From the NCBI GenBank assembly GCA_002493625.1, contig DKZK01000009.1:12160-71890 (forward strand): a stretch of 59,731 bases of DNA, given 5' to 3'. Source of the stretch: Lachnospiraceae bacterium UBA7076 (lineage in GTDB: Bacteria > Bacillota > Clostridia > Lachnospirales > Lachnospiraceae). The position numbers were made by a program, and so were the translations under genes. Positions within the stretch are counted from its first letter, which is position 1; every line of letters starts with the position of its first letter. Shown in pieces: positions 7,941-16,444 of the stretch. The notes under the pieces are model-generated. The model worked only from the letters and a program-made list of their open reading frames with translations. It searched no databases and had not been told where the DNA came from.

Positions 7941-7984
7941 TTGTACAACGAACGTCTGGGAAAGCAGAGTTTTACTCACAGCTG
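7941..7984 (+). ncRNA. Copy 1 of a 44-nt repeated leader element (candidate RNA motif)
   Basis: It begins TTGTACAACG and ends AGCTG, with a short CTG/CAG stem around a GGAAAG loop. A second copy lies at 59484-59527 before another gene; 34 of 44 positions agree without gaps and all ten differences are transitions. The element lies 25 nt before the start of the PAS/GAF gene at 8010. I do not recognise a known riboswitch class. Confidence 0.45.
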
Positions 7985-8009
7985 TTTATTGATTGTGGGA
8001 GGTGTTATT

Positions 8010-9791
8010 ATGGTAGTGGAGAACATTTATCTGAAAAAAGCATTAGCAAAGGTTGGCTGCATTGTAATTGTAAAAACATGCGGGAAGCAGGACAGAAAAA
8101 GCAAATTGGAATATATTTCTCCAAATGCATCCACAATAGGTATGAATGTTGAGCTGATCAACAAGGGTCTGAAGCTTACCGAGGACTATATACATCCTGA
8201 GGACAGGGAAAAGGTCATAACGACGGTAAAGGAGGCGGCAGGGGCGAAGCTGAAAAGCTATGTTCATGAGCATCGGATGGTTGGAGACGACGGAAGTCTT
8301 TTTAGTGTGTCAAATGACATATGTATTACGGAGGAAACGGACGATGCATTTAAGATAGAAATGTACATTATGCCTGTACAAAATAAAAGTGAAGCCGGAG
8401 GTAATGTGCCGGAACCAACGTCGCATGACTTTGAAAAAGCAGATTACAGTATTCTGGGTGAAAATAAAATCCTTGAATCCTCCATTAATATGTTTGCTAA
8501 GCTTACACAGCTTTATTCCTCATTTGTAAATTTGGAGAGGAGGGTTTTGGTACCTCCTGTAGGACCGGATACAAATCTGGGGGATTTTTATGATTTATTT
8601 GAAAAGCCTGCATATAAGGAATATTATAAACTCATTAAACACAATGCGTTATCGAGTGGGGGTCCGGCTATCATGGACAGGGAGGAAGGCGGAATAGGCA
8701 AAATAAGCGCCGCTCCGATTTATATTAATGGAGAAGCGGCAGGACTTTGGATTTTAGGCTCATACACAGCGGAAGAAACGGAAAAGTTAAAAAACGTATA
8801 TAAAATGCAATGGACACTGGCGGGCATGATAGCTGATTATATGGAAAAGGATATGTGCAGCGCTGTCGAAACTGCAAAGGCGAGAGGAGCAGGGGTAAAG
8901 CTGAGGGAGGAGCTTGCAAGACAAAATGTAATTAATGAAGCGCTTTCCAAGGTCAACAGTAATCTTATGGATTCCGTGGATAAGGTTATATCAGAGACTA
9001 TGCGTGACATCGGAGTAAATCTGGATGTTGAAAAGGTGATGCTTTACCTTGCAAAAAAAGAGGATTCGGACAAGTTTGTGCTTAATAATTATTGGGATGC
9101 AGGCGGAGATGCGCCTGGAAGGGAGTTCAGGGTTGGTATTCCGGGAAGAAGCTATATCGTACAGAATGAATTTAAAAACGGAAAAGAACATTTTGCTATA
9201 GACAGCACCAACATGACCGTAGAATATAAATTGGGGCTCATGCATTACGGAATGAGGGCGATTATTGTTCAGCCTATACTTATGAATGATGAAATGAGGG
9301 GTATGCTTTTATTTGCGGAATGTAAATCTGAACGTGTCTGGACCAAGGAGGAGCTTCGGTTTTCAAAGAGCATCACACTTGTAATTCAGAATATGCTGAA
9401 CAATGCATATGGTGATGACAATGTAAGAAATGTAAATAAAAATCTGATAGATATATATAATACCTTCAAAGTGGGAATATTTGTAAGAGATGCACATACA
9501 GGAGAGGTGCTTTTTTCAAATAAGGCAATGGACAAAATGCTGGGGTATGACTTCAAGGGAAGGGACAGCAGGGAACTGATTACGGATTTACATGACCGGT
9601 TTGATAACATTTCAGGAATGAGAAAGCCGTTTCTTACAAAAAATAAGGAAACGAGCTGGCGGTGTTATATTCAAAAGCTTGACGCAATCATGGATATAAA
9701 CGAGATAAAAATGAAGTGGCTCAACGGTCAGCCGGCATCCTTTATTGTGCTTCGAAAGGCAAAAGACGGACAAATTGACGACTGGTGTTAA
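8010..9791 (+). CDS. PAS/GAF sensor protein without a recognisable output domain
   Basis: This soluble protein of 593 residues starts at ATG 8010, preceded by GGGAGG at 7997-8002; an upstream TTG at 7941 falls inside the repeated leader element and lacks a site. Domains in order: a PAS-like domain at about 10-110 (EYISPNAS, DYIHPEDREKV); a GAF/PocR-like region at about 150-280; a typical GAF domain at about 300-460 (PGRSYIVQN, GMRAIIVQPILM); and a C-terminal PAS-like domain at about 470-590 (GIFVRDAHTGEVLFSN). No GGDEF, EAL, kinase, HTH or methyl-accepting segment follows, although such sensors usually end in one. It may act by binding a partner, or the output domain may have been lost. It lies just before the flagellar genes, so a link to motility control is possible but not shown. 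Confidence 0.7.
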   Translation: MVVENIYLKKALAKVGCIVIVKTCGKQDRKSKLEYISPNASTIGMNVELINKGLKLTEDYIHPEDREKVITTVKEAAGAKLKSYVHEHRMVGDDGSLFSVSNDICITEETDDAFKIEMYIMPVQNKSEAGGNVPEPTSHDFEKADYSILGENKILESSINMFAKLTQLYSSFVNLERRVLVPPVGPDTNLGDFYDLFEKPAYKEYYKLIKHNALSSGGPAIMDREEGGIGKISAAPIYINGEAAGLWILGSYTAEETEKLKNVYKMQWTLAGMIADYMEKDMCSAVETAKARGAGVKLREELARQNVINEALSKVNSNLMDSVDKVISETMRDIGVNLDVEKVMLYLAKKEDSDKFVLNNYWDAGGDAPGREFRVGIPGRSYIVQNEFKNGKEHFAIDSTNMTVEYKLGLMHYGMRAIIVQPILMNDEMRGMLLFAECKSERVWTKEELRFSKSITLVIQNMLNNAYGDDNVRNVNKNLIDIYNTFKVGIFVRDAHTGEVLFSNKAMDKMLGYDFKGRDSRELITDLHDRFDNISGMRKPFLTKNKETSWRCYIQKLDAIMDINEIKMKWLNGQPASFIVLRKAKDGQIDDWC

Positions 9792-9840
9792 GTTAAAATA
9801 ATGAAATGACGATATAATTTGTAACGGGAAAGGAGACGTT

Positions 9841-10830
9841 ATGGCAGGTTCGGATATAGGCATAGATTTGGGAACAGCCAGTATATTAGTTTATGTGAAA
9901 GGCAAGGGAGTAGTTTTAAAGGAGCCTTCCGTTGTAGCATATGACAGAGACACAAGTACAATAAAAGCGATTGGAGAAGAAGCAAGGCTTATGCTTGGCA
10001 GGACGCCGGGCAACATAGTTGCAATAAGACCTTTGAGGCAGGGAGTTATCTCCGATTATAAAATAACGGAAAAAATGCTTAAATATTTCATAGAAAAAGC
10101 AGTAGGAAAAAGCTTTTTCGGCAGAAGACCAAGAATAAGCGTATGTGTTCCTTCAGGCGTTACCGAAGTAGAGAAAAAGGCGGTTGAGGATGCTACCTAT
10201 CAGGCGGGAGCAAGAGATGTTTATATTATTGAGGAGCCGGTGGCTGCCGCTATCGGTGCAGGGATAGACATTTCAAGACCGTGTGGTAACATGATAGTTG
10301 ATATAGGCGGCGGAACTACTGACATTGCAGTTATATCCTTAGACGGAATCGTGGTTAATTCCTCCCTCAAGGTGGCAGGAGATGATTTTGATGATGCCAT
10401 CGTTAGGTTTATGAGAAAGAGGCATAATCTTCTCATAGGTGAAAGAACCGCGGAGGAGATAAAGATAAACATAGGAACCTGTTATAAAAGACCGGAAAAT
10501 ATTACAATGGATATACGTGGGCGTAATCTTGTAACCGGACTTCCGAAAACTGTTACGGTATCCTCGGATGAGACGGAGGAGGCGTTAAGGGAGGTCACCG
10601 CACAGATTGTTGATGCAGTTCATTCTGTTCTGGAGCGCACACCGCCGGAGCTTTCGGCGGATATTGCTGACAGGGGAATTGTTCTTACGGGAGGCGGAGC
10701 GCTTCTTCACGGCTTGGAGGATCTTATTGAGGAAAATACCGGAATTACAACCATGACTGCGGAGCAGCCGCTTACGGCAGTTGCAATCGGTACAGGAAAA
10801 TACATTGAATTTTTAAGCGAAAAAAGTTAG
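9841..10830 (+). CDS. mbl: MreB/Mbl-family actin-like protein
   Basis: The actin-fold ATPase polymerises beneath the membrane and guides lateral cell-wall synthesis. It has 329 residues, normal for the family. Visible signatures are phosphate-1 (GIDLGTASILVY near residue 7), phosphate-2 (IVDIGGGTTDIAV near 155) and the adenosine motif (LTGGGALLHGLEDL near 282). The start has a good site, GGAAAGGAG. It lies 11 nt before a flagellar rod gene pair, the same order as mbl-flhO-flhP in Bacillus subtilis, which is why I prefer Mbl over MreB; no mreC or mreD follows. A TATAAT at 9813-9818 in the 49-nt gap could be a -10 box, without a clear -35. Confidence 0.85.
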   Translation: MAGSDIGIDLGTASILVYVKGKGVVLKEPSVVAYDRDTSTIKAIGEEARLMLGRTPGNIVAIRPLRQGVISDYKITEKMLKYFIEKAVGKSFFGRRPRISVCVPSGVTEVEKKAVEDATYQAGARDVYIIEEPVAAAIGAGIDISRPCGNMIVDIGGGTTDIAVISLDGIVVNSSLKVAGDDFDDAIVRFMRKRHNLLIGERTAEEIKINIGTCYKRPENITMDIRGRNLVTGLPKTVTVSSDETEEALREVTAQIVDAVHSVLERTPPELSADIADRGIVLTGGGALLHGLEDLIEENTGITTMTAEQPLTAVAIGTGKYIEFLSEKS

Positions 10831-10841
10831 GAGAAAAGAAA

Positions 10842-11624
10842 ATGGTAAGAGCTTTGTTTACAGCATGGACAGGAATGCGCAACGAACAGAGGCGTATGGA
10901 CGTTGTCACAAACAATATGGCAAATGCAGATACAACAGGCTTCAAAAAAATTGATGTAACGGCGCAGTCCTTTGACAGACAGCTTGCCGTAAAAATCAAT
11001 GATGCTACCGAGGGAGTCAATGTTATCCGCGGTATAGGCGGGATGACGCTTGGCGTTAAAATAGGTGAGACATATTTTGACATGAGCCCGGGTAACTTCA
11101 GGGAGACGGGAAGCCAGTACAATTTTGCATTATCAGACAGAGGTTTTTTTACCATCAGCACAACTGACAAGGGTGGAACCGAGCATATACGTTATACGCG
11201 TGACGGAGATTTCACTATAACCAGGGACGGTTTTCTTGTAACAAAGGATGGAGATTTTGTGTTAGGTGACGGTGGGAACCGTATTCAGATTCCCGGCGGA
11301 AACACAGTTGAGATAAATGTCAATGAGCTTGGAGAGATTTATGTGGGTGAAAATTATGTTTCCACATTACAGGTGGTGGATTTTGATAATTATGACGCCC
11401 TCTCAAGCTACGGTGAAAACATGTATGAGCCGGTGGAGGGAGCAAATATCATTGCTTCAAATGCAACGGTAACACAGGGGTATCTGGAGATGTCCAACGT
11501 AAACATGGTAACCGAGATGGTTGACCTTATAGCGGTTACAAGGGCATATGAGACAAACCAGAAGATGATACAGACCGTTGACAGGACACTTGACAAAGCT
11601 GTCAACGAAATAGGCAGATTATAA
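10842..11624 (+). CDS. flhO: Flagellar hook-basal body protein FlhO (FlgF-like)
   Basis: This 260-residue protein of the FlgF/FlgG rod family has the conserved N-terminus (MRNEQRRMDVVTNNMANADTTGFKK), the central Dx(R)DG beta domain (YTRDGDFTITRDGFLV) and the C-terminal rod motif (SNVNMVTEMVDLIAVTRAYETNQKMIQ), which form the coiled termini of axial flagellar proteins. It should be exported by the flagellar type III apparatus and build the distal rod. In Bacillus this position is occupied by FlhO. Its ribosome binding site is GGAG, 11 nt after mbl, and it is followed 17 nt later by the FlgG/FlhP gene, so mbl and the two rod genes form one operon. The symbol rests on synteny; flgF is an equally used name. 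Confidence 0.9.
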   Translation: MVRALFTAWTGMRNEQRRMDVVTNNMANADTTGFKKIDVTAQSFDRQLAVKINDATEGVNVIRGIGGMTLGVKIGETYFDMSPGNFRETGSQYNFALSDRGFFTISTTDKGGTEHIRYTRDGDFTITRDGFLVTKDGDFVLGDGGNRIQIPGGNTVEINVNELGEIYVGENYVSTLQVVDFDNYDALSSYGENMYEPVEGANIIASNATVTQGYLEMSNVNMVTEMVDLIAVTRAYETNQKMIQTVDRTLDKAVNEIGRL

Positions 11625-11641
11625 ATTGGAGGTACATTATT

Positions 11642-12484
11642 ATGATGCGTTCGTTATGGACTGCTGCTTCGGGTATGAGGGCACAGCAGACAAATGTCGA
11701 CACAATAGCAAACAATCTTGCAAATGTTAATACGATAGGCTACAAAACACAGGAGGCGACCTTTAAATCACTTCTTTACCAAAATCTCCAGTCAACCTCA
11801 ACAAACAACGCAGGCGAGAATAAGCCTGTAGCTGCAGAGGTAGGACTTGGCACGAGAGTTGCCGCAATTACGGCAGACTTTGATCAGGGCAATCTTACTC
11901 CGTCCAACATTCCGTTTGATATGGCTATAGAGGGAGACGGATTCTTTCAGGTGAGAACGGCAACAGGAGAAATACAGTATACAAGAGACGGAAGCTTTAA
12001 CATTTCCCCTATGGCTACAGGAAATCTTCTTTGCACGTCTGACGGATATCCTGTGCTTGACCAGTTTGGAAACAATATTATACTTCCGTTAAATCAGGTT
12101 GCAACAAATGTTCAGGTTTCCCAGCAGGGTGTAATCGGCTTTCCGGGTGAAGACGGAAATATCGTTCCGCTGATGGGTACAAATGCATTGGGAGTACAGT
12201 ATCAGGTAATGTTCGGACTTGTACAGTTCAACAATCCGGCAGGACTTGGCAAGGAGGGCGGCAATAACTATTCGGCAACGGTAGCCTCCGGCAATCCGGT
12301 ACCGGAGGGAACGGGAAATGCAGCTCCGAGCATGGTACATCAGAAATACATAGAAGCGTCAAATGTTAATGTTGCAGATGAAATTGTAAATCTTATCGTG
12401 GCGCAGAGAGCGTACGAAATGAACTCAAAGGCAATACAGGCATCCGATGAAATGATGCAGCAGGCTAATAACTTGCGAGGCTAA
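11642..12484 (+). CDS. flgG: Flagellar distal rod protein FlgG (FlhP-like)
   Basis: At 280 residues this protein matches the usual FlgG length. It has the axial-protein N-terminus (SLWTAASGMRAQQTNVDTIANNLANVNT spans about residues 4-31), the QYTRDGSFNI motif and the C-terminal NVNVADEIVNLIVAQRAYEMNSKAIQ-type rod motif. It forms the distal rod between basal body and hook. Two ATG codons are adjacent at 11642 and 11645 behind GGAGG; either could be used. It pairs with the preceding FlhO/FlgF protein. The stop codon at 12482-12484 lies inside the left terminal inverted repeat of the intergenic element that begins at 12481, so the element directly abuts, and may supply, the gene end. Confidence 0.92.
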   Translation: MMRSLWTAASGMRAQQTNVDTIANNLANVNTIGYKTQEATFKSLLYQNLQSTSTNNAGENKPVAAEVGLGTRVAAITADFDQGNLTPSNIPFDMAIEGDGFFQVRTATGEIQYTRDGSFNISPMATGNLLCTSDGYPVLDQFGNNIILPLNQVATNVQVSQQGVIGFPGEDGNIVPLMGTNALGVQYQVMFGLVQFNNPAGLGKEGGNNYSATVASGNPVPEGTGNAAPSMVHQKYIEASNVNVADEIVNLIVAQRAYEMNSKAIQASDEMMQQANNLRG

Positions 12485-12606
12485 AGCAATGCATGCTTCG
12501 TGTAACAGGCATATGAGAGCGTAAGCTCGCAAATATGTCTGTTATACGAAGCATATAGTGCGCAGCACGACACCGAGCCGACAGGCGAGGTGGCGCATTG
12601 CTTTAG
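12481..12606. repeat. Palindromic intergenic element with 12-bp terminal inverted repeats (MITE-like)
   Basis: It is bounded by perfect inverted repeats CTAAAGCAATGC (12481-12492) and GCATTGCTTTAG (12595-12606). Inside is a long hairpin (GCTTCGT...ACGAAGC, TAACAG...CTGTTA, CATAT...ATATG, GAGC/GCTC) and a region (12556-12594) that is repeated downstream. No coding capacity is seen. Together with the partial copy it fills the 312-nt gap between flgG and flgJ. Confidence 0.7.
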
Positions 12607-12667
12607 ATGATGCAAAATAAGGATGACAAACATAAGAGGGAGCTTGCTCACGAATATGTTTGTCAGA

Positions 12668-12756
12668 CGAAGAATATAGTGCGCAGCACGACACCGAGCC
12701 GACAGGCGAGGTGGCATTGCTTTAGTCAATGCATACGTTAAGTGGCATTGCTTTAG
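12668..12756. repeat. Partial second copy of the palindromic element, with further end fragments
   Basis: 12668-12725 repeats 12547-12606 almost exactly (one substitution, one 2-bp deletion), ending GTGGCATTGCTTTAG. A third copy of that 15-bp end lies at 12742-12756. A hairpin related to the first one (TGACAAACATA...ATATGTTTGTCA) precedes it at 12623-12665. The array looks like nested or successive insertions, or slippage products, of one element. Confidence 0.65.
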
Positions 12757-12796
12757 GTAATGCATACTTTAGTCAAATATTAAAGGAGGACCCAAT

Positions 12797-13153
12797 ATGG
12801 ATATGTCTATAAGCGGCGGCGTAAACGGTTCGGATTACGCATCAGTTATACAGCAAACGCAAGGCTCAGCGCTTGAAAATAAATTGAACAACAGCAAGGA
12901 TAAAATGACAGATGTGGAGGCTATGGCGGCATGTAAGGAATTTGAGGCATACATGCTTGAACAGGTATATAAATCCATGGAAAAAACCGTTATGAAGGCG
13001 GATAAAAAGGAAAACCTTTATGAGGATTATTTTGGTGACATGATGATTCAGGAATACTCCAAAATTGCTGTGGATCAGGGCGGCATAGGACTTGCAGAGT
13101 ATCTTTATGAATCCATGAAAAACAACAATCAGATAAGAATAACCGGTGAGTAG
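12797..13153 (+). CDS. flgJ: Rod-binding protein, FlgJ N-terminal domain type
   Basis: The product has 118 residues and corresponds only to the N-terminal rod-binding domain of FlgJ (PF10135-like): a segment around AACKEFEAYMLEQVYKSMEKTV and the C-terminal GIGLAEYLYESM motif. The muramidase domain fused to FlgJ in proteobacteria is absent, which is usual in Firmicutes. It should act as the rod cap or scaffold at the peptidoglycan layer. AAGGAGGA precedes the ATG. It is separated from flgG by the repeat array. The recD2 start lies 4 nt after its stop. Confidence 0.85.
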   Translation: MDMSISGGVNGSDYASVIQQTQGSALENKLNNSKDKMTDVEAMAACKEFEAYMLEQVYKSMEKTVMKADKKENLYEDYFGDMMIQEYSKIAVDQGGIGLAEYLYESMKNNNQIRITGE

Positions 13154-13157
13154 TGAT

Positions 13158-15476
13158 ATGACGCGAGAAGGCTACATAGAAAAAATGATATACAAAAACG
13201 AAGAAAACGGCTATGCCGTTTTTTCCGTTGAAGGAAAAGACGGAGAAGAAATATTCGTTGGAAATATATTTGGCGTGGGGGAAGGACTTTATATAATCGC
13301 CGAAGGGGATTATGTAAACCACCCTCAATACGACGTACAATTTAAATTTACATCATGCGAGATAAAAATGCCGGAGGATACAATTGGCATAGAAAGGTAT
13401 CTCGGTTCAGGCATCATCAAAGGAATCGGTCAGGTTCTTGCAAAAAAAATAGTCAAAAAATTCAAATCCGAAACATTAACGATAATTGAAAATGAGCCCG
13501 AAAGGCTGGCGGAAATAAGCGGAATTTCCGAGCGTAAGGCAAGAGCCATAGCTGCGTCCTACGCCGAAAAAAAAGAATTTCAGGAAGTGGTTATATTCCT
13601 GTCCCGGTATGGCATTTCCGTCAATATGGCAATGAAGATATACGGGGAATACGGCGACAGGGTATACGAAATTATAAAGGATAATCCGTATAAAATAGCG
13701 GAGGACATATCGGGAATCGGCTTTAAAATAGCCGATGAAATTGCAAGGAAAATGGGAATAAATCCGGACTCCGAATACAGATTAAGGTCCGTGCTTATAT
13801 ATGTTCTTACAATGGCTGTGGGGGAGGGACATATGTATCTGCCAAAGGAGATACTGATAAAGAAGTCCGTTGAGCTTATAAGAGGCACATCTGACAATGA
13901 ATACGGGCAAAGCTACGGATATGCGGAATATGAAAGCGCAGACAGTGTAAGCTCCGTTTATGAGCAGTATGTGGAACGGCTTGAGGAGCAGCTTATGGAG
14001 CTCTCCATAGAAAGTAAATGTATTATAAAGGAGCATGAGGGAGAGGTTATCGTTTACAGCGCCGTAAATTATTTCACGGAGCTTAATATAGCAAAGCAGC
14101 TTACGGATTTGCAATTAAGATATGAAATGCCGGAAAATGAGCTTGAGGCTGCCATAGGCGCCATAGAAAAGGATGAGGATTTTGTTCTGGATGAGCAGCA
14201 GCGAAAAGCGGTAAGAGCTGCCATAACTGCCGGAGTTGCTGTGGTTACGGGAGGTCCGGGTACGGGAAAAACAACAATTATAGATACAATCATTAAATAT
14301 TTTACCGCTCAGGGTATGGTGGTAAAGCTATGCGCTCCTACGGGACGTGCGGCAAAAAGAATGACGGAACAGACAGGCTGGCCGGCGCAGACCATACACA
14401 GACTGCTGGAATTTTCGGGAGTGCCCTCCGATGAGCGGGGCAATCAGGCGTTAAAGTTCGGCAGAAATGCAGATAATCCCTTGGAATGTGACGCTGTAAT
14501 CGTAGATGAAATGTCCATGGTTGACTGTTTTATTTTCAATTCGCTTCTTCAGGCTGTCGTATATGGCACAAGGCTTGTTCTGGTGGGAGATATAAACCAG
14601 CTTCCCTCCGTAGGGCCGGGAAATGTTTTGAAGGACATAATTGCCTCCGACTGCTTCCCTGTTTCGGTGCTTACAAAAATATACCGTCAGGAGGACGGCA
14701 GCGATATTATAATGAACGCCCATAAAATAAACAGGGGTGAGCATCTGGAGATAATGAACAAAAGCAAGGATTTCTTTTTTATACCGAGAAATAATTCCGC
14801 TGCCGTAATTTCGGAGGTTAAGGAGCTTATACTTAATAACCTTCCCAATTATCTTTCCATAAATCCTCTGGATATACAGGTGCTTACGCCCATGCGCAAA
14901 TATGACGTGGGAGTTGAAAGCTTAAACAAAAGCCTTCAGAGCCTTCTCAACCCTTCCGGCAGTGAAAAGTCGGAAAAGGAGAAAAATGAAATTATCTTCA
15001 GGGAAGGCGACAAGGTGATGCAGATAAAAAACAATTACAGACGGGAATGGAAAATTTATTCGGACGCCGGAAAGGCGAAAAACGGACAAGGCTATGTAGT
15101 TGACGAGGGCGTAGGCATTTTCAACGGCGACATGGGAATCATAGAGGAAATAAGCCACTATGACGAGGAACTGAAGGTGCTGTTTGACGATGGCAGAATG
15201 GCGGTATATACATTTGCCAATCTTGATGAATTAGAGCATGCGTTTGCGGTTACAATACACAAATCCCAGGGAAGCGAATATCCTGCCGTTATAGTGCCGC
15301 TGCTTGCGGGAACAAAAAAGCTTTTAAACAGAAATCTCCTGTATACGGCAATTACAAGGGCGAAAAGAATGGTTGTCATAGTGGGAAATATCGGACTTGT
15401 AAATCAGATGATTGATAACATGGAGGAGCAGAAAAGGTATACGACGCTTGCCGACAGAATACAGGAGCTGTATTAG
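13158..15476 (+). CDS. recD2: RecD2-type ATP-dependent DNA helicase
   Basis: This superfamily 1B 5'-3' helicase of 772 residues acts in DNA repair and in handling single-stranded ends without RecBC. It has an N-terminal OB-like domain, tandem helix-hairpin-helix motifs (GIGQVLAKKI, ISGISERKARAI; about residues 85-135), Walker A GGPGTGKTT (residues 365-373, K371), Walker B VDEMSM (449-454), and C-terminal motifs including TIHKSQGSEYP and LYTAITRAK. I choose ATG 13158 behind GGTGAG at 13145-13150; an in-frame GTG at 13146 would overlap flgJ by 8 nt and is a possible alternative. It sits where Bacillus has comFA before comFC. The product is clearly RecD2, not ComFA, so the synteny is with a different helicase. 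An insert at about 235-265 is hydrophilic and probably a loop. Confidence 0.93.
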   Translation: MTREGYIEKMIYKNEENGYAVFSVEGKDGEEIFVGNIFGVGEGLYIIAEGDYVNHPQYDVQFKFTSCEIKMPEDTIGIERYLGSGIIKGIGQVLAKKIVKKFKSETLTIIENEPERLAEISGISERKARAIAASYAEKKEFQEVVIFLSRYGISVNMAMKIYGEYGDRVYEIIKDNPYKIAEDISGIGFKIADEIARKMGINPDSEYRLRSVLIYVLTMAVGEGHMYLPKEILIKKSVELIRGTSDNEYGQSYGYAEYESADSVSSVYEQYVERLEEQLMELSIESKCIIKEHEGEVIVYSAVNYFTELNIAKQLTDLQLRYEMPENELEAAIGAIEKDEDFVLDEQQRKAVRAAITAGVAVVTGGPGTGKTTIIDTIIKYFTAQGMVVKLCAPTGRAAKRMTEQTGWPAQTIHRLLEFSGVPSDERGNQALKFGRNADNPLECDAVIVDEMSMVDCFIFNSLLQAVVYGTRLVLVGDINQLPSVGPGNVLKDIIASDCFPVSVLTKIYRQEDGSDIIMNAHKINRGEHLEIMNKSKDFFFIPRNNSAAVISEVKELILNNLPNYLSINPLDIQVLTPMRKYDVGVESLNKSLQSLLNPSGSEKSEKEKNEIIFREGDKVMQIKNNYRREWKIYSDAGKAKNGQGYVVDEGVGIFNGDMGIIEEISHYDEELKVLFDDGRMAVYTFANLDELEHAFAVTIHKSQGSEYPAVIVPLLAGTKKLLNRNLLYTAITRAKRMVVIVGNIGLVNQMIDNMEEQKRYTTLADRIQELY

Positions 15477-15684
15477 GCGTTTGCGAAACTCCTTTTTTCG
15501 GCAACGTCCGTTGTTCAATATAGACAAATCAACGCATAGCACGCTTTCGCTGCTTGTCGCACGTAGCGGTACATAAGACTGCAAAATACGCAGTCTAAGT
15601 ACCGACGGCTCCAAAGCACTATGCTTATGATATTGTCTATATTTCACAACTAGGTTTTGAAAATAAAGAGTTTTGCAATTGCCT
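15475..15684. repeat. 210-nt multi-arm palindromic intergenic element
   Basis: The gap between recD2 and comFC is one large imperfect inverted repeat. Nested arms are AGGCGTTTGCGAAACTC with GAGTTTTGCAATTGCCT (outer), GTTGT/ACAAC (15510, 15646), AATATAGACAA/TTGTCTATATT (15517-15527, 15633-15643), GCATAG/CTATGC, and an inner hairpin GGTAC..AGACTGC/GCAGTCT..GTACC (15568-15603). No open frame with a ribosome binding site lies in it. The outer arm starts within 2 nt of the recD2 stop. Confidence 0.65.
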
Positions 15685-15713
15685 ATATCAGTTATATGAA
15701 GGGAGGAATGTGA

Positions 15714-16442
15714 TTGATACACATGGTAAAAGCCGTAACGGAGAAAGTTCTGAACATGATATATCCCCCTGCCTGCGCCCTGTGCGGTGATTTGCTTGGG
15801 AAAGCTGAGAGGTATATATGCGCAGCCTGTGAGGTGCCGCTGCCGCGTGTGACCGAGCCTGCCTGCTTTAAGTGCGGCAAGGAAATCTCAGATAATGAGG
15901 CTGAGATCTGCGAGGATTGTTCAAGGTATACAAGAAGCTATGTGAGGGGCTTTCCTGCAATGAATTATGATGAAGCATTTAAGGAAAGCATAGCGGCATT
16001 CAAATATCATGGGAAACGGGATTACGGAAAATATTTTGCCTACGAAATTGCAAGAAGCAGGGGCAGGGATATAGCAGAGATAAATCCTGAGGCTCTTATT
16101 CCCATTCCCCTGCATAAAAAGAAGCTTCAGAAAAGAGGATATAATCAGGCGGAGGTTATTGCAAGAGAGCTGGGAAGAAGACTTGATATACCTGTGGATG
16201 ACAAAATTCTGATAAGAACCGTCAATACACTTCCACAAAAAAGGTTAAATGGCACTGAGAGACAGAATAATTTAAAAAAAGCTTTTCATTCTAAGGAAAA
16301 GCGTGTAAAATATAATAAAATAATGCTGGTAGACGATATATATACTACAGGAACTACCGTGGAAGCGTGTACAAAAGTATTGCATGATGCCGGGGTAAAA
16401 GATATCTACTACACAAGCATATGCATAGGAAGGGGATGTTAG
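15714..16442 (+). CDS. comFC: ComFC-family amidophosphoribosyltransferase-like protein
   Basis: The 242-residue protein has the two parts typical of ComFC: an N-terminal zinc-ribbon region with four CxxC pairs (CALC, CAAC, CFKC, CEDC, about residues 20-65) and a C-terminal phosphoribosyltransferase domain with the PRPP loop MLVDDIYTTGTT. ComFC is needed for natural transformation in Bacillus and other competent bacteria; its exact reaction is not settled. The start is TTG at 15714, 7 nt after GGGAGG. The ATG at 15708 runs into a stop, and the next ATG at 15723 is too far from the site. It overlaps or abuts the next gene, giving the Bacillus order comFC-yvyF-flgM. Confidence 0.92.
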   Translation: MIHMVKAVTEKVLNMIYPPACALCGDLLGKAERYICAACEVPLPRVTEPACFKCGKEISDNEAEICEDCSRYTRSYVRGFPAMNYDEAFKESIAAFKYHGKRDYGKYFAYEIARSRGRDIAEINPEALIPIPLHKKKLQKRGYNQAEVIARELGRRLDIPVDDKILIRTVNTLPQKRLNGTERQNNLKKAFHSKEKRVKYNKIMLVDDIYTTGTTVEACTKVLHDAGVKDIYYTSICIGRGC

Positions 16443-16444
16443 AA

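Noticed and set aside
9841..10830. MreB of an mreBCD operon
   Set aside because: No mreC or mreD follows; the next genes are flagellar rod genes, as with mbl in Bacillus.
12481..12756. CRISPR array
   Set aside because: Only two long copies plus end fragments are present, with internal hairpins and terminal inverted repeats; there are no evenly spaced short repeats with unique spacers and no cas genes.
13146..13157. GTG start for recD2 overlapping flgJ
   Set aside because: The ATG at 13158 begins the conserved part and has a better spaced ribosome binding sequence; the GTG cannot be fully excluded.
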